DNA of 64,000 nt from an uncultured Pelagibacteraceae bacterium (GTDB lineage: Bacteria > Pseudomonadota > Alphaproteobacteria > Pelagibacterales > Pelagibacteraceae): NCBI GenBank assembly GCA_902555665.1, contig CACDTF010000002.1:40213-104212 (forward strand). The letters are read 5' to 3'. Position numbers and translations under genes: made by a program. This document shows, one piece after another, positions 50,172 through 59,843 of the stretch; the first letter of the stretch is position 1, and each line of letters opens with the position of its first letter. The notes below the pieces were generated by a model. That model did no database searches and was not told the origin of the DNA. It was given only the letters and a program-made list of their open reading frames with translations.

Positions 50172-51605
50172 ATGTTAGACAAAAAAAATTTTTACATCAA
50201 TGGAGAGTGGGTTAAGCCAAATAGTTCTGAGGAAATTAAAGTAACTGATCCGGCTACAGAAGAAAATTGTGCAGTAATTACTTTAGGGAACAAAGCTGAT
50301 GTTGATATTGCTGTTAATGCAGCTAAAGACGCCTATGAATCTTGGGCCTTTTCTTCCAAAGAAGAAAGAATTGGATTATTAGAAAAACTTTATGAAAATT
50401 ATAAGAAAAGATGGGCAGATATTGCAGAAGCTATAACTCTTGAGATGGGTGCTCCAAAAGATTTTGCAACAAAATTACAAGCAGGTACAGGAGCAAGTCA
50501 TATCAAATCATTTATTAGATATTTAAAAAATTTTGAATTTGAAAAACCGTTAGGAGATCATGCTCCTAACCAAAGATTAATTTATGAACCAAAAGGTGTT
50601 TGTGCATTAATAACACCATGGAATTGGCCGATGAACCAAGTTTGTTTAAAAGTAATGCCAGCAATAGCTTCAGGTTGTACAATGGTTTTAAAGCCATCAG
50701 AATTAGCACCACTCTCATCAATGATACTTGCTGAAATTATTGATGAAGTAAAATTTCCAAAAGGTGTGTTTAATTTAGTCAATGGTGATGGAGCAACAAC
50801 AGGCGATGCTCTCACAAGTCATCCAGATATTAATATGATATCTTTTACTGGATCAACAAGAGCAGGAGCTTTGATTTCACAAAATGCTGCTAAAGATTTT
50901 AAAAGAGTAAGCTTAGAATTAGGAGGCAAGGGTGCAAATATAATTTTTAAAGATGCTGATCCAGAAGCTATTGAAAGAGGTGCTTTAAGATGTTTTAGAA
51001 ATTCTGGACAATCTTGTAATGCACCGACAAGAATGTTAGTTGAAAAATCAATGTATGAAGAAGCTATTGAGAGATTAAAAAAATATACCGAAAGTTTTGA
51101 GGTGGGTGATCCTAAAAAAGAAGGAGAACATATAGGTCCTGTTATTTCAGAAACTCAATACAATAAAATACAAACTTTAATACAAAAAGGAATAGATGAA
51201 GGTGCTAAATTAGTTGCTGGAGGAACAGGTAAACCTGATGGATTAGACAAAGGATACTTTGTTAAACCAACTGTTTTTGCAGATGTAAACAATGATATGG
51301 AAGTTGCAAGAACAGAAATTTTTGGACCTGTTTTATCTGTTATTCCATTTGAAACAGAAGAAGATGCAATTAAAATTGCGAATGATACTGCTTATGGACT
51401 AACAAACTATATTCAAACCCAAGACTCTCAAAAAGTACAAAGAGTTGCAAGAAAATTAAGATCTGGAATGGTTGATGTTAATGGAGCTGGTATTGCAGTT
51501 GATGCACCTTTTGGTGGTTTTAAACATTCTGGAATAGGTCGAGAAGCAGGTGAACACGGTTTAGAAGAGTTTTTAGAAGTAAAAGCCGTGGGTGGTTGGA
51601 GTTAA
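50172..51605 (+). CDS. Aldehyde dehydrogenase
   Basis: A 477-residue NAD(P)-dependent ALDH with ITPWNWPMNQVCLKVMPA, FTGSTRAGALI, general-base LELGGKGAN, catalytic Cys in NSGQSCNAPTRM and PFGGFKHSGIGREAG. It is a paralogue of the enzyme at 35707. SD AGAAAGGA is present. Context with the agmatinase-family gene suggests 4-aminobutyraldehyde or 4-guanidinobutyraldehyde oxidation. The 3' end overlaps the convergent ArgE gene by 4 bases. Confidence 0.93.
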   Translation: MLDKKNFYINGEWVKPNSSEEIKVTDPATEENCAVITLGNKADVDIAVNAAKDAYESWAFSSKEERIGLLEKLYENYKKRWADIAEAITLEMGAPKDFATKLQAGTGASHIKSFIRYLKNFEFEKPLGDHAPNQRLIYEPKGVCALITPWNWPMNQVCLKVMPAIASGCTMVLKPSELAPLSSMILAEIIDEVKFPKGVFNLVNGDGATTGDALTSHPDINMISFTGSTRAGALISQNAAKDFKRVSLELGGKGANIIFKDADPEAIERGALRCFRNSGQSCNAPTRMLVEKSMYEEAIERLKKYTESFEVGDPKKEGEHIGPVISETQYNKIQTLIQKGIDEGAKLVAGGTGKPDGLDKGYFVKPTVFADVNNDMEVARTEIFGPVLSVIPFETEEDAIKIANDTAYGLTNYIQTQDSQKVQRVARKLRSGMVDVNGAGIAVDAPFGGFKHSGIGREAGEHGLEEFLEVKAVGGWS

Positions 51606-52780
51606 TTTACAGATTTATCTTTCACACCTTCTAAAAATTTAAGGCACTTTTTCATTTCATTTAATTCTATGAACTCGTCAATTTTGTGAGCTTGTTCTAT
51701 TGATCCAGGTCCACAAACAACAGTACTGATTCCTAGTTCTTGAAATAAACCAGCTTCTGTTCCAAAAGAAACCACTTCTCTTGAATTATCACCAGTTATA
51801 TTTGATACAAATTCACATGCTTCAGACTCATCTAATCTGTTAAAACCAACAACTTCACCTATCACTTCTTTTTTAATATAAGAATCTGGAAATACTTTTT
51901 TCATTTCTGGTAGAAGTATTTCATTTGCATATTTATCAATTTCTTTTGTAACAAATTCTCCATCTTCTTTAACAACTGGTCTTGTTTCCCATTCAACACT
52001 ACATTTATCTGCAATGACATTATGAGCAATACCACCTTTAATTCCACCAATTGACAAAGTTGAATGTGGAGGATCAAAAATACTATTTTTTTGAACTCTT
52101 TTTTTTAATTCTTCTCTAATTTCTAAAAGTTTTCCAACATATCTAGTAGCATATTCAGCTGCATTTACTCCTAAATGTGGTTTAGAACTATGTCCCGCAA
52201 GTCCTCCAAAGTGAACTGTGTATTCATTCATACCTTTGTGCGCGTCAATAATTTTCATTTTAGTTGGTTCACCAATTATACAAATTCCATTTTTGATTTC
52301 TCTTTTTTTCAATTCCTCTATTAGTAAAGGGGCTCCAATACATGCAGTCTCTTCATCAAATGTGTAACAGAAATGTAAGTCTCTATCTAAATTACTTTCT
52401 TTGAAGATGGGAGCATAAGCAAGTGTACATGCAATAAAACCTTTCATATCACATGAACCTCTTCCATATAATTTATCATTTTTAATAGTTGCAACGAATG
52501 GGTCACTGCTCCAACCTTTAGATATGGGAACCACATCAGTGTGACCGGATAATATAATTGGTTTTTTTGTGCTTTGATTTTTTGCTTTTAGAGTTCCAAA
52601 AAGATTTACTCTTTTTTCATCATCATCATAAACTTTAAAAGTATCTATTCCGATGTTATTTAAAATTTTTTCACAATAATCAATTAAATTACTGTTATCT
52701 TGACCTGAGATAGTTTTAAATGCGATTAAGTCAGTTAAAATCTTGATTGATTTTTCATATAAATTGTTATCTATACTCAT
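51602..52780 (-). CDS. argE: Acetylornithine deacetylase (ArgE-type M20 peptidase)
   Basis: A 392-residue zinc amidohydrolase. Metal-binding motifs: ILSGHTDVVP, YGRGSCDMKGFIA, and TFDEETACIGA (catalytic Glu pair); the dimerisation domain follows with NEYTVHFGGLAGHSSKPHLGVNAA. It best fits ArgE, which makes ornithine from N-acetylornithine. Other N-acyl-amino-acid deacetylases of the M20 family are possible. A 24-base divergent spacer separates it from the CsaA gene. Confidence 0.87.
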   Translation of the reverse strand: MSIDNNLYEKSIKILTDLIAFKTISGQDNSNLIDYCEKILNNIGIDTFKVYDDDEKRVNLFGTLKAKNQSTKKPIILSGHTDVVPISKGWSSDPFVATIKNDKLYGRGSCDMKGFIACTLAYAPIFKESNLDRDLHFCYTFDEETACIGAPLLIEELKKREIKNGICIIGEPTKMKIIDAHKGMNEYTVHFGGLAGHSSKPHLGVNAAEYATRYVGKLLEIREELKKRVQKNSIFDPPHSTLSIGGIKGGIAHNVIADKCSVEWETRPVVKEDGEFVTKEIDKYANEILLPEMKKVFPDSYIKKEVIGEVVGFNRLDESEACEFVSNITGDNSREVVSFGTEAGLFQELGISTVVCGPGSIEQAHKIDEFIELNEMKKCLKFLEGVKDKSVN

Positions 52781-52804
52781 AAACTTAAAACACTATATTA
52801 TATT

Positions 52805-53149
52805 ATGATTAAAGAGCAAATTACCTATAATGATTTTGATAAAGTAGATATTAGAATTGGTACTGTAATTTCTGTAAAAAAAAATGAAAAGGCGAGAAAG
52901 CCATCTTTAGTGGTTGTAGTTGATTTTGGAAGCGAAATTGGCATTAAACAATCTTCAGCTCAAATTACTCATTATTATAATGAGGAGAATTTAAAAGGAA
53001 AACAAGTTATTGCTGTTTGTAATTTTCCTGAAAAAAATATTGCTGGTATAGTTTCTCAAGTTTTGGTTTTAGGTGCAATTGATGCCGATGGCAAAGTTAT
53101 ACTTGTTCATCCTTCTCAAAAAGCAGAAAACGGATTACCGATTGCTTAG
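52805..53149 (+). CDS. csaA: tRNA-binding domain protein CsaA
   Basis: A 114-residue OB-fold protein with the EMAP-II/CsaA signature: FDKVDIRIGTVISV at the N-terminus and the C-terminal GIVSQVLVLGAID, VILVHPSQKAENGLPIA. CsaA proteins are dimeric tRNA-binding or chaperone-like factors. A LysE-family gene starts two bases after it. Confidence 0.92.
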   Translation: MIKEQITYNDFDKVDIRIGTVISVKKNEKARKPSLVVVVDFGSEIGIKQSSAQITHYYNEENLKGKQVIAVCNFPEKNIAGIVSQVLVLGAIDADGKVILVHPSQKAENGLPIA

Positions 53150-53151
53150 TA

Positions 53152-53745
53152 ATGCATCCTGAAATTCTTTCTATAACTTTATTTGGAATTGTTGCAGCAT
53201 TTACTCCTGGACCAAATAATTTTGTTGCTTTCTATTCTGGTTTCAATTTTGGTATTATTAGAACACTACCACATATAATTGGTGTAACTTTGGGATTTCC
53301 ATTTTTGTTATTATGCTTAGCTCTAGGGCTGATAAATATTTTTAAGCTTTATCCTTTAATTCAAGAGGTATTAAAATATTTAGGAACTTTATTTTTAATT
53401 TATTTAGCATACAAAATTTCTTTTTCAGGACCTTCAGATCAAGAAAATAAAAATAAAAATCCAATTAAGTTTCATGAAACTTTTATTTTTCAATTTTTAA
53501 ATCCTAAAGGAGTTATTGCATCAATTATTCTTGTTTCAACTTATATTAATCCAGGAGAAAACTTTGTAAGTTATACGACTCAAATTATAATTATGGCCTT
53601 AATTGTTTCAGTGACCAGCATAACTCTGTGGACTTTTTTAGGTAAATTTTTCAGGAAATTTGCGACAAATCAGAAATTTATTAATTACTTTAATTATGCT
53701 ATGTCACTGCTTCTTTTAACAAGCATAATAACTTTTTATTTATAA
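53152..53745 (+). CDS. LysE/RhtB-family amino-acid exporter
   Basis: A 197-residue, six-helix membrane protein with the N-terminal GIVAAFTPGPNNFVAFYSGFNFG, which is the LysE/RhtB signature (PGPNN), and FQFLNPKGVIASIILVST, the NPKxx motif. Exports amino acids or related compounds. One base separates its stop from the aconitase start. Confidence 0.91.
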   Translation: MHPEILSITLFGIVAAFTPGPNNFVAFYSGFNFGIIRTLPHIIGVTLGFPFLLLCLALGLINIFKLYPLIQEVLKYLGTLFLIYLAYKISFSGPSDQENKNKNPIKFHETFIFQFLNPKGVIASIILVSTYINPGENFVSYTTQIIIMALIVSVTSITLWTFLGKFFRKFATNQKFINYFNYAMSLLLLTSIITFYL

Positions 53746-53746
53746 T

Positions 53747-56416
53747 ATGACCCCAGGAAACAAAAATTCTTATAATTCACTTAAAAAAATCAAAGTTAAT
53801 GACAAAGAGTATAATTATTACTCATTAAATGAAGCAGAAAAAAATGGACTTGAAGGAATAAATAAACTTCCAAAATCTCTTAAAGTTTTACTAGAAAATT
53901 TATTAAGATACGAAGACGATTTAAGTGTAACGAAATCTCAAATAGAAGCGATTAAAAACTGGCTAAAGACAAAAAAATCTAAAACTGAAATTGCATATAG
54001 ACCAGCAAGAGTTTTGCTTCAGGATTATACAGGAATACCTGCGGTTGCAGATTTAGCTGCAATGAGAGAGGCAGTCAAAGAAAAAAATAAAGATCCAAAT
54101 ACAATCAATCCATTATCTGCAGTTGATCTTGTAATTGATCACTCTGTACAAGTAGACCAATCTGCAAAAGCAGATTCTTTTGAAAAAAATGTTGATATAG
54201 AATTTGAAAGAAATGGTGAAAGATATTCTTTTTTAAAATGGGGACAGCAAGCATTTGACAATTTTAGAATAGTTCCACCAGGAACAGGAATTTGTCACCA
54301 AGTAAATCTGGAATATTTGTCAAAAGTTGTTTGGTCAGAAGAATTTAAAGGTGAAAAATATCTTTTTCCAGATACTTTAGTTGGAACAGACAGTCATACA
54401 ACAATGGTAAATGGTTTATCTGTTTTAGGATGGGGTGTTGGAGGAATTGAAGCTGAAGCAGGAATGTTGGGTCAACCGATTTCAATGTTAATACCAGAGG
54501 TTATTGGTTTTGAAATGAAAAACAAAATGCCAGAAGGAACCACTGCAACTGATTTAGTCTTAACTGTTGTTAAAATGTTAAGAGATAAAGGAGTGGTTGG
54601 TAAGTTCGTTGAATTTTATGGGGAAGGTTTAAAAAATTTAACTCTTGCGGATAGAGCTACAATTGCAAATATGGCACCAGAATATGGTGCTACTTGTGGC
54701 TTTTTTCCTATCGATGAAGAAACATTAAAGTATTTAAAATTTTCTGGAAGAGATCAACAAACTGTTGATGTCGTAGAAAATTATGCCAAGGAACAAGGTT
54801 TATGGGTGAGTAACGAAATAGAATTTACTGACGTTATATCTTTAGATATGTCTACAGTTGTACCAACTATTTCAGGGCCTAAAAGACCTCAAGACAAAGT
54901 TCTGTTAACAGATGCACCTGGTTCGTTTCAAAAAGTATTGCAGGAAGCTACAAATAAAAATGAAAAGTCAATTTCGAAAGTATCAAATACAGATTACGAA
55001 ATTAAAGATGGCTCAATATTAATTGCAGCAATAACTTCTTGCACGAACACTTCTAATCCAAATGTTCTAATTGGGGCTGGACTATTAGCTAAAAAAGCTA
55101 TTGAAAAAGGTTTGCAGGTTAAACCCTGGGTAAAAACTTCTTTAGCACCTGGGTCTCAAGTAGTTACAGACTATTTGGCAAAAGCTGGATTAAACAAATA
55201 TCTTGATCAGCTTGGTTTTAATTTAGTTGGGTATGGCTGTACAACTTGTATTGGAAATTCAGGACCACTTCCAGAAAATATTGTTGAAGCAATCCAAAAA
55301 AAAAATATTTATGCAGTTTCAGTTTTATCAGGAAATAGAAATTTCGAGGGAAGAATTTCACCACATATAAAAGCTAACTATTTGGCTTCACCTCCGTTAG
55401 TTGTTGCATATGCAATTGCAGGACATATGGAAGTTGATTTATACAAAGATCCATTAGGAACAGACAAAGAAGGAAAAGATATATTTTTAAGAGATATTTG
55501 GCCTTCTAATAAAGAGATAGAAGATACTTTAAAAGATTCTCTTAATGCAGAGATGTTTATACAAAGATATTCAAATGTTTCTGCGGGCCCAACTCAATGG
55601 CAAAAAATTAAAACTGATAAAAGCAGCATCTATAATTGGGATGAGGGATCAACATATGTAAAAAAACCTCCGTTTTTTGACTCGTTACCAGATAAACCAG
55701 AGGGATTTAAAGAAATTAAGGATGCAAGACCATTATTAATTTTAGGTGATATGGTTACCACTGACCATATATCGCCAGCTGGCAGTATTCAAAAAGATAG
55801 TCCAACTGGTGAATATTTCATGGAACACCAAATTTTACCTAAAGATTATAACTCATATGGTTCAAGAAGAGGTAACCATGAAGTTATGATGCGTGGAACT
55901 TTTGCTAATATAAGAATTAGAAATGAAATGGCTCCTGGTACAGAAGGTGGTTTTACAAAGTTATATCCAGAAGAAAAAGTTCTTCCTGTCTATGATGCAG
56001 TAGTTGAATATAAAAAAAGAGGAACAGATTTAGTTGTTATTGGTGGAAAAGAGTATGGAACTGGATCGTCTAGAGATTGGGCAGCTAAAGGAACAAAATT
56101 ACTTGGGATAAAAGCAGTAATCGCAGAGAGTTTCGAAAGAATTCATCGATCTAATTTGATTGGAATGGGAATATTACCGTTACAATTTATTGAAGATGTA
56201 AACAGAAAAAACCTAAAATTAATTGGTTCTGAATTAATTAGTATTCTAAACATAGAAAAGGGTGTTAATCCTTCAGATGAAGTGACAGTCGAAATCAAAT
56301 ATGCTTCTGGCGAAATAAAAAAAATTAAAACTTTATGCAGAATTGATACAAAAAATGAATTAGAGTATTATAAAAACGGAGGTATTTTGCAGTACGTTTT
56401 AAGGAATATGATTTAG
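53747..56416 (+). CDS. acnA: Aconitate hydratase A
   Basis: The TCA-cycle enzyme that interconverts citrate and isocitrate. The 889 residues (typical AcnA/IRP1 length) carry the [4Fe-4S] ligands: Cys in ITSCTNTSNPNV and the pair in GCTTCIGNSGPLP. Further family motifs are DSHTTMVNGLSVLGWGVGGIE, GNRNFEGRISPHIKANYLASPP, the swivel domain TDHISPAGSI and GGKEYGTGSSRDWAAKG. It heads the 53747-60262 operon; the next gene starts two bases after the stop. Confidence 0.98.
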   Translation: MTPGNKNSYNSLKKIKVNDKEYNYYSLNEAEKNGLEGINKLPKSLKVLLENLLRYEDDLSVTKSQIEAIKNWLKTKKSKTEIAYRPARVLLQDYTGIPAVADLAAMREAVKEKNKDPNTINPLSAVDLVIDHSVQVDQSAKADSFEKNVDIEFERNGERYSFLKWGQQAFDNFRIVPPGTGICHQVNLEYLSKVVWSEEFKGEKYLFPDTLVGTDSHTTMVNGLSVLGWGVGGIEAEAGMLGQPISMLIPEVIGFEMKNKMPEGTTATDLVLTVVKMLRDKGVVGKFVEFYGEGLKNLTLADRATIANMAPEYGATCGFFPIDEETLKYLKFSGRDQQTVDVVENYAKEQGLWVSNEIEFTDVISLDMSTVVPTISGPKRPQDKVLLTDAPGSFQKVLQEATNKNEKSISKVSNTDYEIKDGSILIAAITSCTNTSNPNVLIGAGLLAKKAIEKGLQVKPWVKTSLAPGSQVVTDYLAKAGLNKYLDQLGFNLVGYGCTTCIGNSGPLPENIVEAIQKKNIYAVSVLSGNRNFEGRISPHIKANYLASPPLVVAYAIAGHMEVDLYKDPLGTDKEGKDIFLRDIWPSNKEIEDTLKDSLNAEMFIQRYSNVSAGPTQWQKIKTDKSSIYNWDEGSTYVKKPPFFDSLPDKPEGFKEIKDARPLLILGDMVTTDHISPAGSIQKDSPTGEYFMEHQILPKDYNSYGSRRGNHEVMMRGTFANIRIRNEMAPGTEGGFTKLYPEEKVLPVYDAVVEYKKRGTDLVVIGGKEYGTGSSRDWAAKGTKLLGIKAVIAESFERIHRSNLIGMGILPLQFIEDVNRKNLKLIGSELISILNIEKGVNPSDEVTVEIKYASGEIKKIKTLCRIDTKNELEYYKNGGILQYVLRNMI

Positions 56417-56418
56417 TT

Positions 56419-57063
56419 ATGGAAGAAGATTTATCAATTATAAATACCAATACCAGAAATGAAAAAATTAAGAATTTTTTTGTAAACAATAAAAATAAAA
56501 TTATTTCAGGTATAATTATTTTAATAATTATTATAGTAAGTGTTTTCAGTTACGATAAATATTTAATTAATAAAAAAAAAGATATCTCAGATAGTTATAA
56601 TTCAATAATCATCGATTATTCTGAAAAAACAAAAGAAAAAACAGCTAGCAGCCTGATTGAAATTATAAACAAGAAAGATCCGACTTATTCACCTTTATCA
56701 CTTTACTTTATCATTGATAATAATCTTGTAAGTGATCAGTCCAAAATTAATTCATTGTTTGATATATTGATAAAGGATACTTCATTAGACAGTGAGATTA
56801 ACAACTTAATTATATACAAGAAGGCACTCTACAATGCAGATAACGCTCAAGAGGCTGATCTTTTAAATATGTTAAATCCACTGATCAATTCAAAAAGTGT
56901 CTGGAAATCACATTCTTTATATTTAATGGCAGAATATTTTTATGCAAATAATCAAAAACAAAAAGCTAAAGAATTTTTCAACCAAATAATAGCATTAGAA
57001 AATTCAAACCCAGATATAAGGCTTCAAGCAGAGAAAAGATTAAACAGAGACTTGAGTGAATAA
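56419..57063 (+). CDS. YfgM-like membrane-anchored TPR protein
   Basis: A 214-residue inner-membrane protein with one N-terminal helix (about residues 31-46) and a periplasmic tetratricopeptide-like helical domain. YfgM is a periplasmic chaperone-network protein linked to the Sec translocon and is usually encoded next to bamB. The gene following by an 8-base overlap is a BamB-type beta-propeller, which supports the call. Sequence conservation is weak. Confidence 0.8.
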   Translation: MEEDLSIINTNTRNEKIKNFFVNNKNKIISGIIILIIIIVSVFSYDKYLINKKKDISDSYNSIIIDYSEKTKEKTASSLIEIINKKDPTYSPLSLYFIIDNNLVSDQSKINSLFDILIKDTSLDSEINNLIIYKKALYNADNAQEADLLNMLNPLINSKSVWKSHSLYLMAEYFYANNQKQKAKEFFNQIIALENSNPDIRLQAEKRLNRDLSE

Positions 57064-58354
57064 ATTAATTATTACTTCTATTGTATTTTTTTTTCTTAAT
57101 AACTGTTCATTCAACGAAAACTCTAGAATTTGGAAAGACAAAGAAAACAAATTAGAAACAGATAAAAAAATAACAAAAGTTTTTGCAGAAGAAAATGTAA
57201 GTGTTTCAGAATTTAATAGAGATTTAAAATTAGATTTATCATCAATAAAAATAAATAATAAAAAAAATGAAAATCAAAATAATCTTGGTTTGCAAAATTA
57301 CAAAGGTGAATTAACAAAGATTGGTAACTTTAAATTTTCAAAGCTAGAGGAACTTAATCAATTAGATTTCGAACCGATTTTTTTGAACAATGGAATAATA
57401 TTTTTTGATAAAAAGGGTACAATTATAAGGTATGGCAATAATCATAAAGTAATTTGGAAAAAAAACCATTATTCAAAAGCTGAAAAAAAATTAAAACCAA
57501 AACTTAATTTTTTAGTAGATGGTCAAAATCTTTTAGTAACCGATAGCATAGCAAAATATTATTCTGTGAATATTAGTACTGGAGAACTAAATTGGTCAAA
57601 AAATAATGATTATCCATTCAATTCAAATATTAAAAAGTATAAGGATAAAATATTTGTTATTGATTATAAAAATACATTAAGGTGTCTCAAAATTAAAGAT
57701 GGTTCTGAATGTTGGAATTTGCAAACAGAGGACTCATTTACAATTTCAAATATTAAATATTCTTTAATTATTTTAAACGATAATGTTATTTTCAATAATT
57801 CTATAGGAGATATTACAGCTGTAGATATTGAGACAGGTTTAATTACATGGCAACTACCTACACAGAGTAGCTCGATAATAAATGAAACTTATAATTTTAA
57901 GACTTCTAAACTAGTATCAGATGGAAACTCTGTATTTTTTTCAAATAATAAAAATCAGTTTTATTCAATTGATTTAAAAACAGGAACAACAAACTGGATA
58001 AATGAAGTTAATTCTAATGTAAAACCTATTTTGGTTGGAAATCTAATTTTTACAATCTCTAATGAGGGTTATTTATATTTAATTGACAAAAATAAAGGCA
58101 ATATAGTTCGAATTACAGATCTATTTCTGAATTACAAAGATAAAAAAAGAAAAAATATTTATCCAATTGGTTTTGTAATTGGAGATAAAAACGTATTTTT
58201 AACTAACTCAGATGGTAAGATGATCATAGCCGGAATTGAGAATGGAAAAATAATAAAAATTGAAAAAGTTTCTGGTGGATCAGTCTCTGAACCGTTTATA
58301 TTTAATAACAATTTATATGTAGTAAGAAATGGTTCAATTGTACAATATAACTAA
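57056..58354 (+). CDS. bamB: BamB-like outer-membrane assembly lipoprotein (PQQ-like beta-propeller)
   Basis: A 432-residue lipoprotein; start GTG 57056, overlapping the YfgM-like gene by 8 bases. The signal sequence ends at a lipobox (LNNC, Cys17). The rest is a beta-propeller with PQQ-repeat-like strands such as STGELNWSKNN, DGSECWNLQT, VDIETGLITWQLPT and LKTGTTNWINE. BamB helps BamA fold outer-membrane proteins. In many alphaproteobacteria the GTPase der follows bamB; it does not do so here. Confidence 0.83.
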   Translation: MNKLIITSIVFFFLNNCSFNENSRIWKDKENKLETDKKITKVFAEENVSVSEFNRDLKLDLSSIKINNKKNENQNNLGLQNYKGELTKIGNFKFSKLEELNQLDFEPIFLNNGIIFFDKKGTIIRYGNNHKVIWKKNHYSKAEKKLKPKLNFLVDGQNLLVTDSIAKYYSVNISTGELNWSKNNDYPFNSNIKKYKDKIFVIDYKNTLRCLKIKDGSECWNLQTEDSFTISNIKYSLIILNDNVIFNNSIGDITAVDIETGLITWQLPTQSSSIINETYNFKTSKLVSDGNSVFFSNNKNQFYSIDLKTGTTNWINEVNSNVKPILVGNLIFTISNEGYLYLIDKNKGNIVRITDLFLNYKDKKRKNIYPIGFVIGDKNVFLTNSDGKMIIAGIENGKIIKIEKVSGGSVSEPFIFNNNLYVVRNGSIVQYN

Positions 58355-58356
58355 AC

Positions 58357-58788
58357 ATGTTTTTAAAATTTTTAGAAAAAATTGGCAGAAAAAAAGTTGT
58401 ATTAGATAGAGGACCTTCACACCCAAATTTTAAAGAGGCAAAGCCTTGGATGAACCGTTACTATGTTTTGATGAGGTATCGACCTAAATGGTTTCCATTC
58501 AATATATTAATTCATGAGATGCTAGCAGATGACCATGGAGAAGGTGTTCATAATCACACTTTTCCTTATATCACTATAATTTTAAGAGACGGTTATTGGG
58601 AAACATTAAGCACTGGTAAGTTTTGGCGTCCACCAGGGTATATTGGTTTTAGATCAGCAAACAATTTGCATCGAGTAGATTTGGAACCAGGAACCAAACC
58701 ATTAACTTTATTCATCTCAGGTCCCTTTGGGCTTAGGAAAGGACCAAGATCAGAGTATGGTATTGACTTTAAAACTAAAAAAAATTGA
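58357..58788 (+). CDS. Cupin-like conserved hypothetical protein
   Basis: A 143-residue protein. A cupin-style histidine cluster appears in GVHNHTFPYITIILRDGYWE, with a further His in NNLHRVDLEPGTKPLTLF. It looks like a small beta-barrel metal-binding domain; function unknown. It starts two bases after bamB and its stop overlaps the zapE start (TGATG). The arrangement suggests co-expression with envelope and cell-division genes, but gives no direct function. Confidence 0.75.
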   Translation: MFLKFLEKIGRKKVVLDRGPSHPNFKEAKPWMNRYYVLMRYRPKWFPFNILIHEMLADDHGEGVHNHTFPYITIILRDGYWETLSTGKFWRPPGYIGFRSANNLHRVDLEPGTKPLTLFISGPFGLRKGPRSEYGIDFKTKKN

Positions 58789-59843
58789 TGCCAAAAAAAT
58801 TTGAAAAAGAATTCATATCTTATTGTGAAAATCAAAATTTAGAAGTTAATCCTAATCAAATCAAAGTTATTAAAAAATTAGAAGATTACCATAATAGTAA
58901 TTACAAATCATTTTTTTTTAAATTATTTTCCAAACAAAAAACTAAAAAAGGATTTTATTTATATGGTGGTGTAGGGGTTGGTAAAACAATGATTTTAAAC
59001 TTCTTTTATGATCATCATGAAGAAAAAAAATTAAAAAAGCATTTTAATGAATTTATGTTAGGTTTTCATGATTTTGTCTATGAGCAAAAAGAAAAAAATG
59101 AAGAAAATGTAATCAATCAATTTGTTAAAAATTTAAAATCAAAAGCTTCATTAGTTTATTTAGATGAGTTCCAAGTAACAAACATTGTTGATGCAATGAT
59201 TTTAGGAAAACTATTTGAACAAATATTTAAAGAAGATATTAAAATTATTCTTACTTCAAACACTAAAATTTCAGAACTTTATAAAGAAGGTCTTCAACGT
59301 GAACAATTTATACCTTTTATAAAAATAATGGAAGATCAATCAATTGAGTATGAATTAAAAATTGAGGATGATTACAGAAAATCTAATGACAATCAAAAAC
59401 AAAGATATTTTTTTCCACTTAATCAAGAAACTAATTTTAAGATTAACAAATTTTTTAGAACTTTAACAAAGGATAAAAAACAATCTTCAATAAAAATTAA
59501 TGTAAAGGGAAGAGAATTTAAAATAGAAAACTTTTATGAGGGAATTGTTAGATGTGACTTTAATCAACTTTGTGATCAAAATTTAGGAGCGGAAGATTAT
59601 TTAGAAATAGTTAAAAACTGTAAATTTATGGTAATAGATCAAATACCTCAATTTAATGATGTAAATTCAAATCAACAACAACGTTTTATCACTTTGTTAG
59701 ATCTAATTTATGATAAAAATATTTCATTAGCAGTTACAGCTGATATAAATTTAGATCAATTTACCTCTTCAAGATTATTAGAAAAACCATTTAAACGAAC
59801 CATTAGTCGTTTGTATGAGCTTACATCGAACGAGTATAATTAA
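58788..59843 (+). CDS. zapE: ZapE/AFG1-family ATPase
   Basis: A 351-residue AFG1-like AAA-type ATPase with Walker A GGVGVGKTMIL (about residues 60-70), Walker B ASLVYLDEFQVTNIVDAM, and the sensor ILTSNTKISELYKEGLQR. In E. coli ZapE acts at the division site; in mitochondria AFG1 assists respiratory-complex quality control. ATG 58788 overlaps the previous stop; a TTG at 58785 would add one residue. The stop overlaps the YjbQ gene start (TAATG). Confidence 0.92.
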   Translation: MPKKFEKEFISYCENQNLEVNPNQIKVIKKLEDYHNSNYKSFFFKLFSKQKTKKGFYLYGGVGVGKTMILNFFYDHHEEKKLKKHFNEFMLGFHDFVYEQKEKNEENVINQFVKNLKSKASLVYLDEFQVTNIVDAMILGKLFEQIFKEDIKIILTSNTKISELYKEGLQREQFIPFIKIMEDQSIEYELKIEDDYRKSNDNQKQRYFFPLNQETNFKINKFFRTLTKDKKQSSIKINVKGREFKIENFYEGIVRCDFNQLCDQNLGAEDYLEIVKNCKFMVIDQIPQFNDVNSNQQQRFITLLDLIYDKNISLAVTADINLDQFTSSRLLEKPFKRTISRLYELTSNEYN

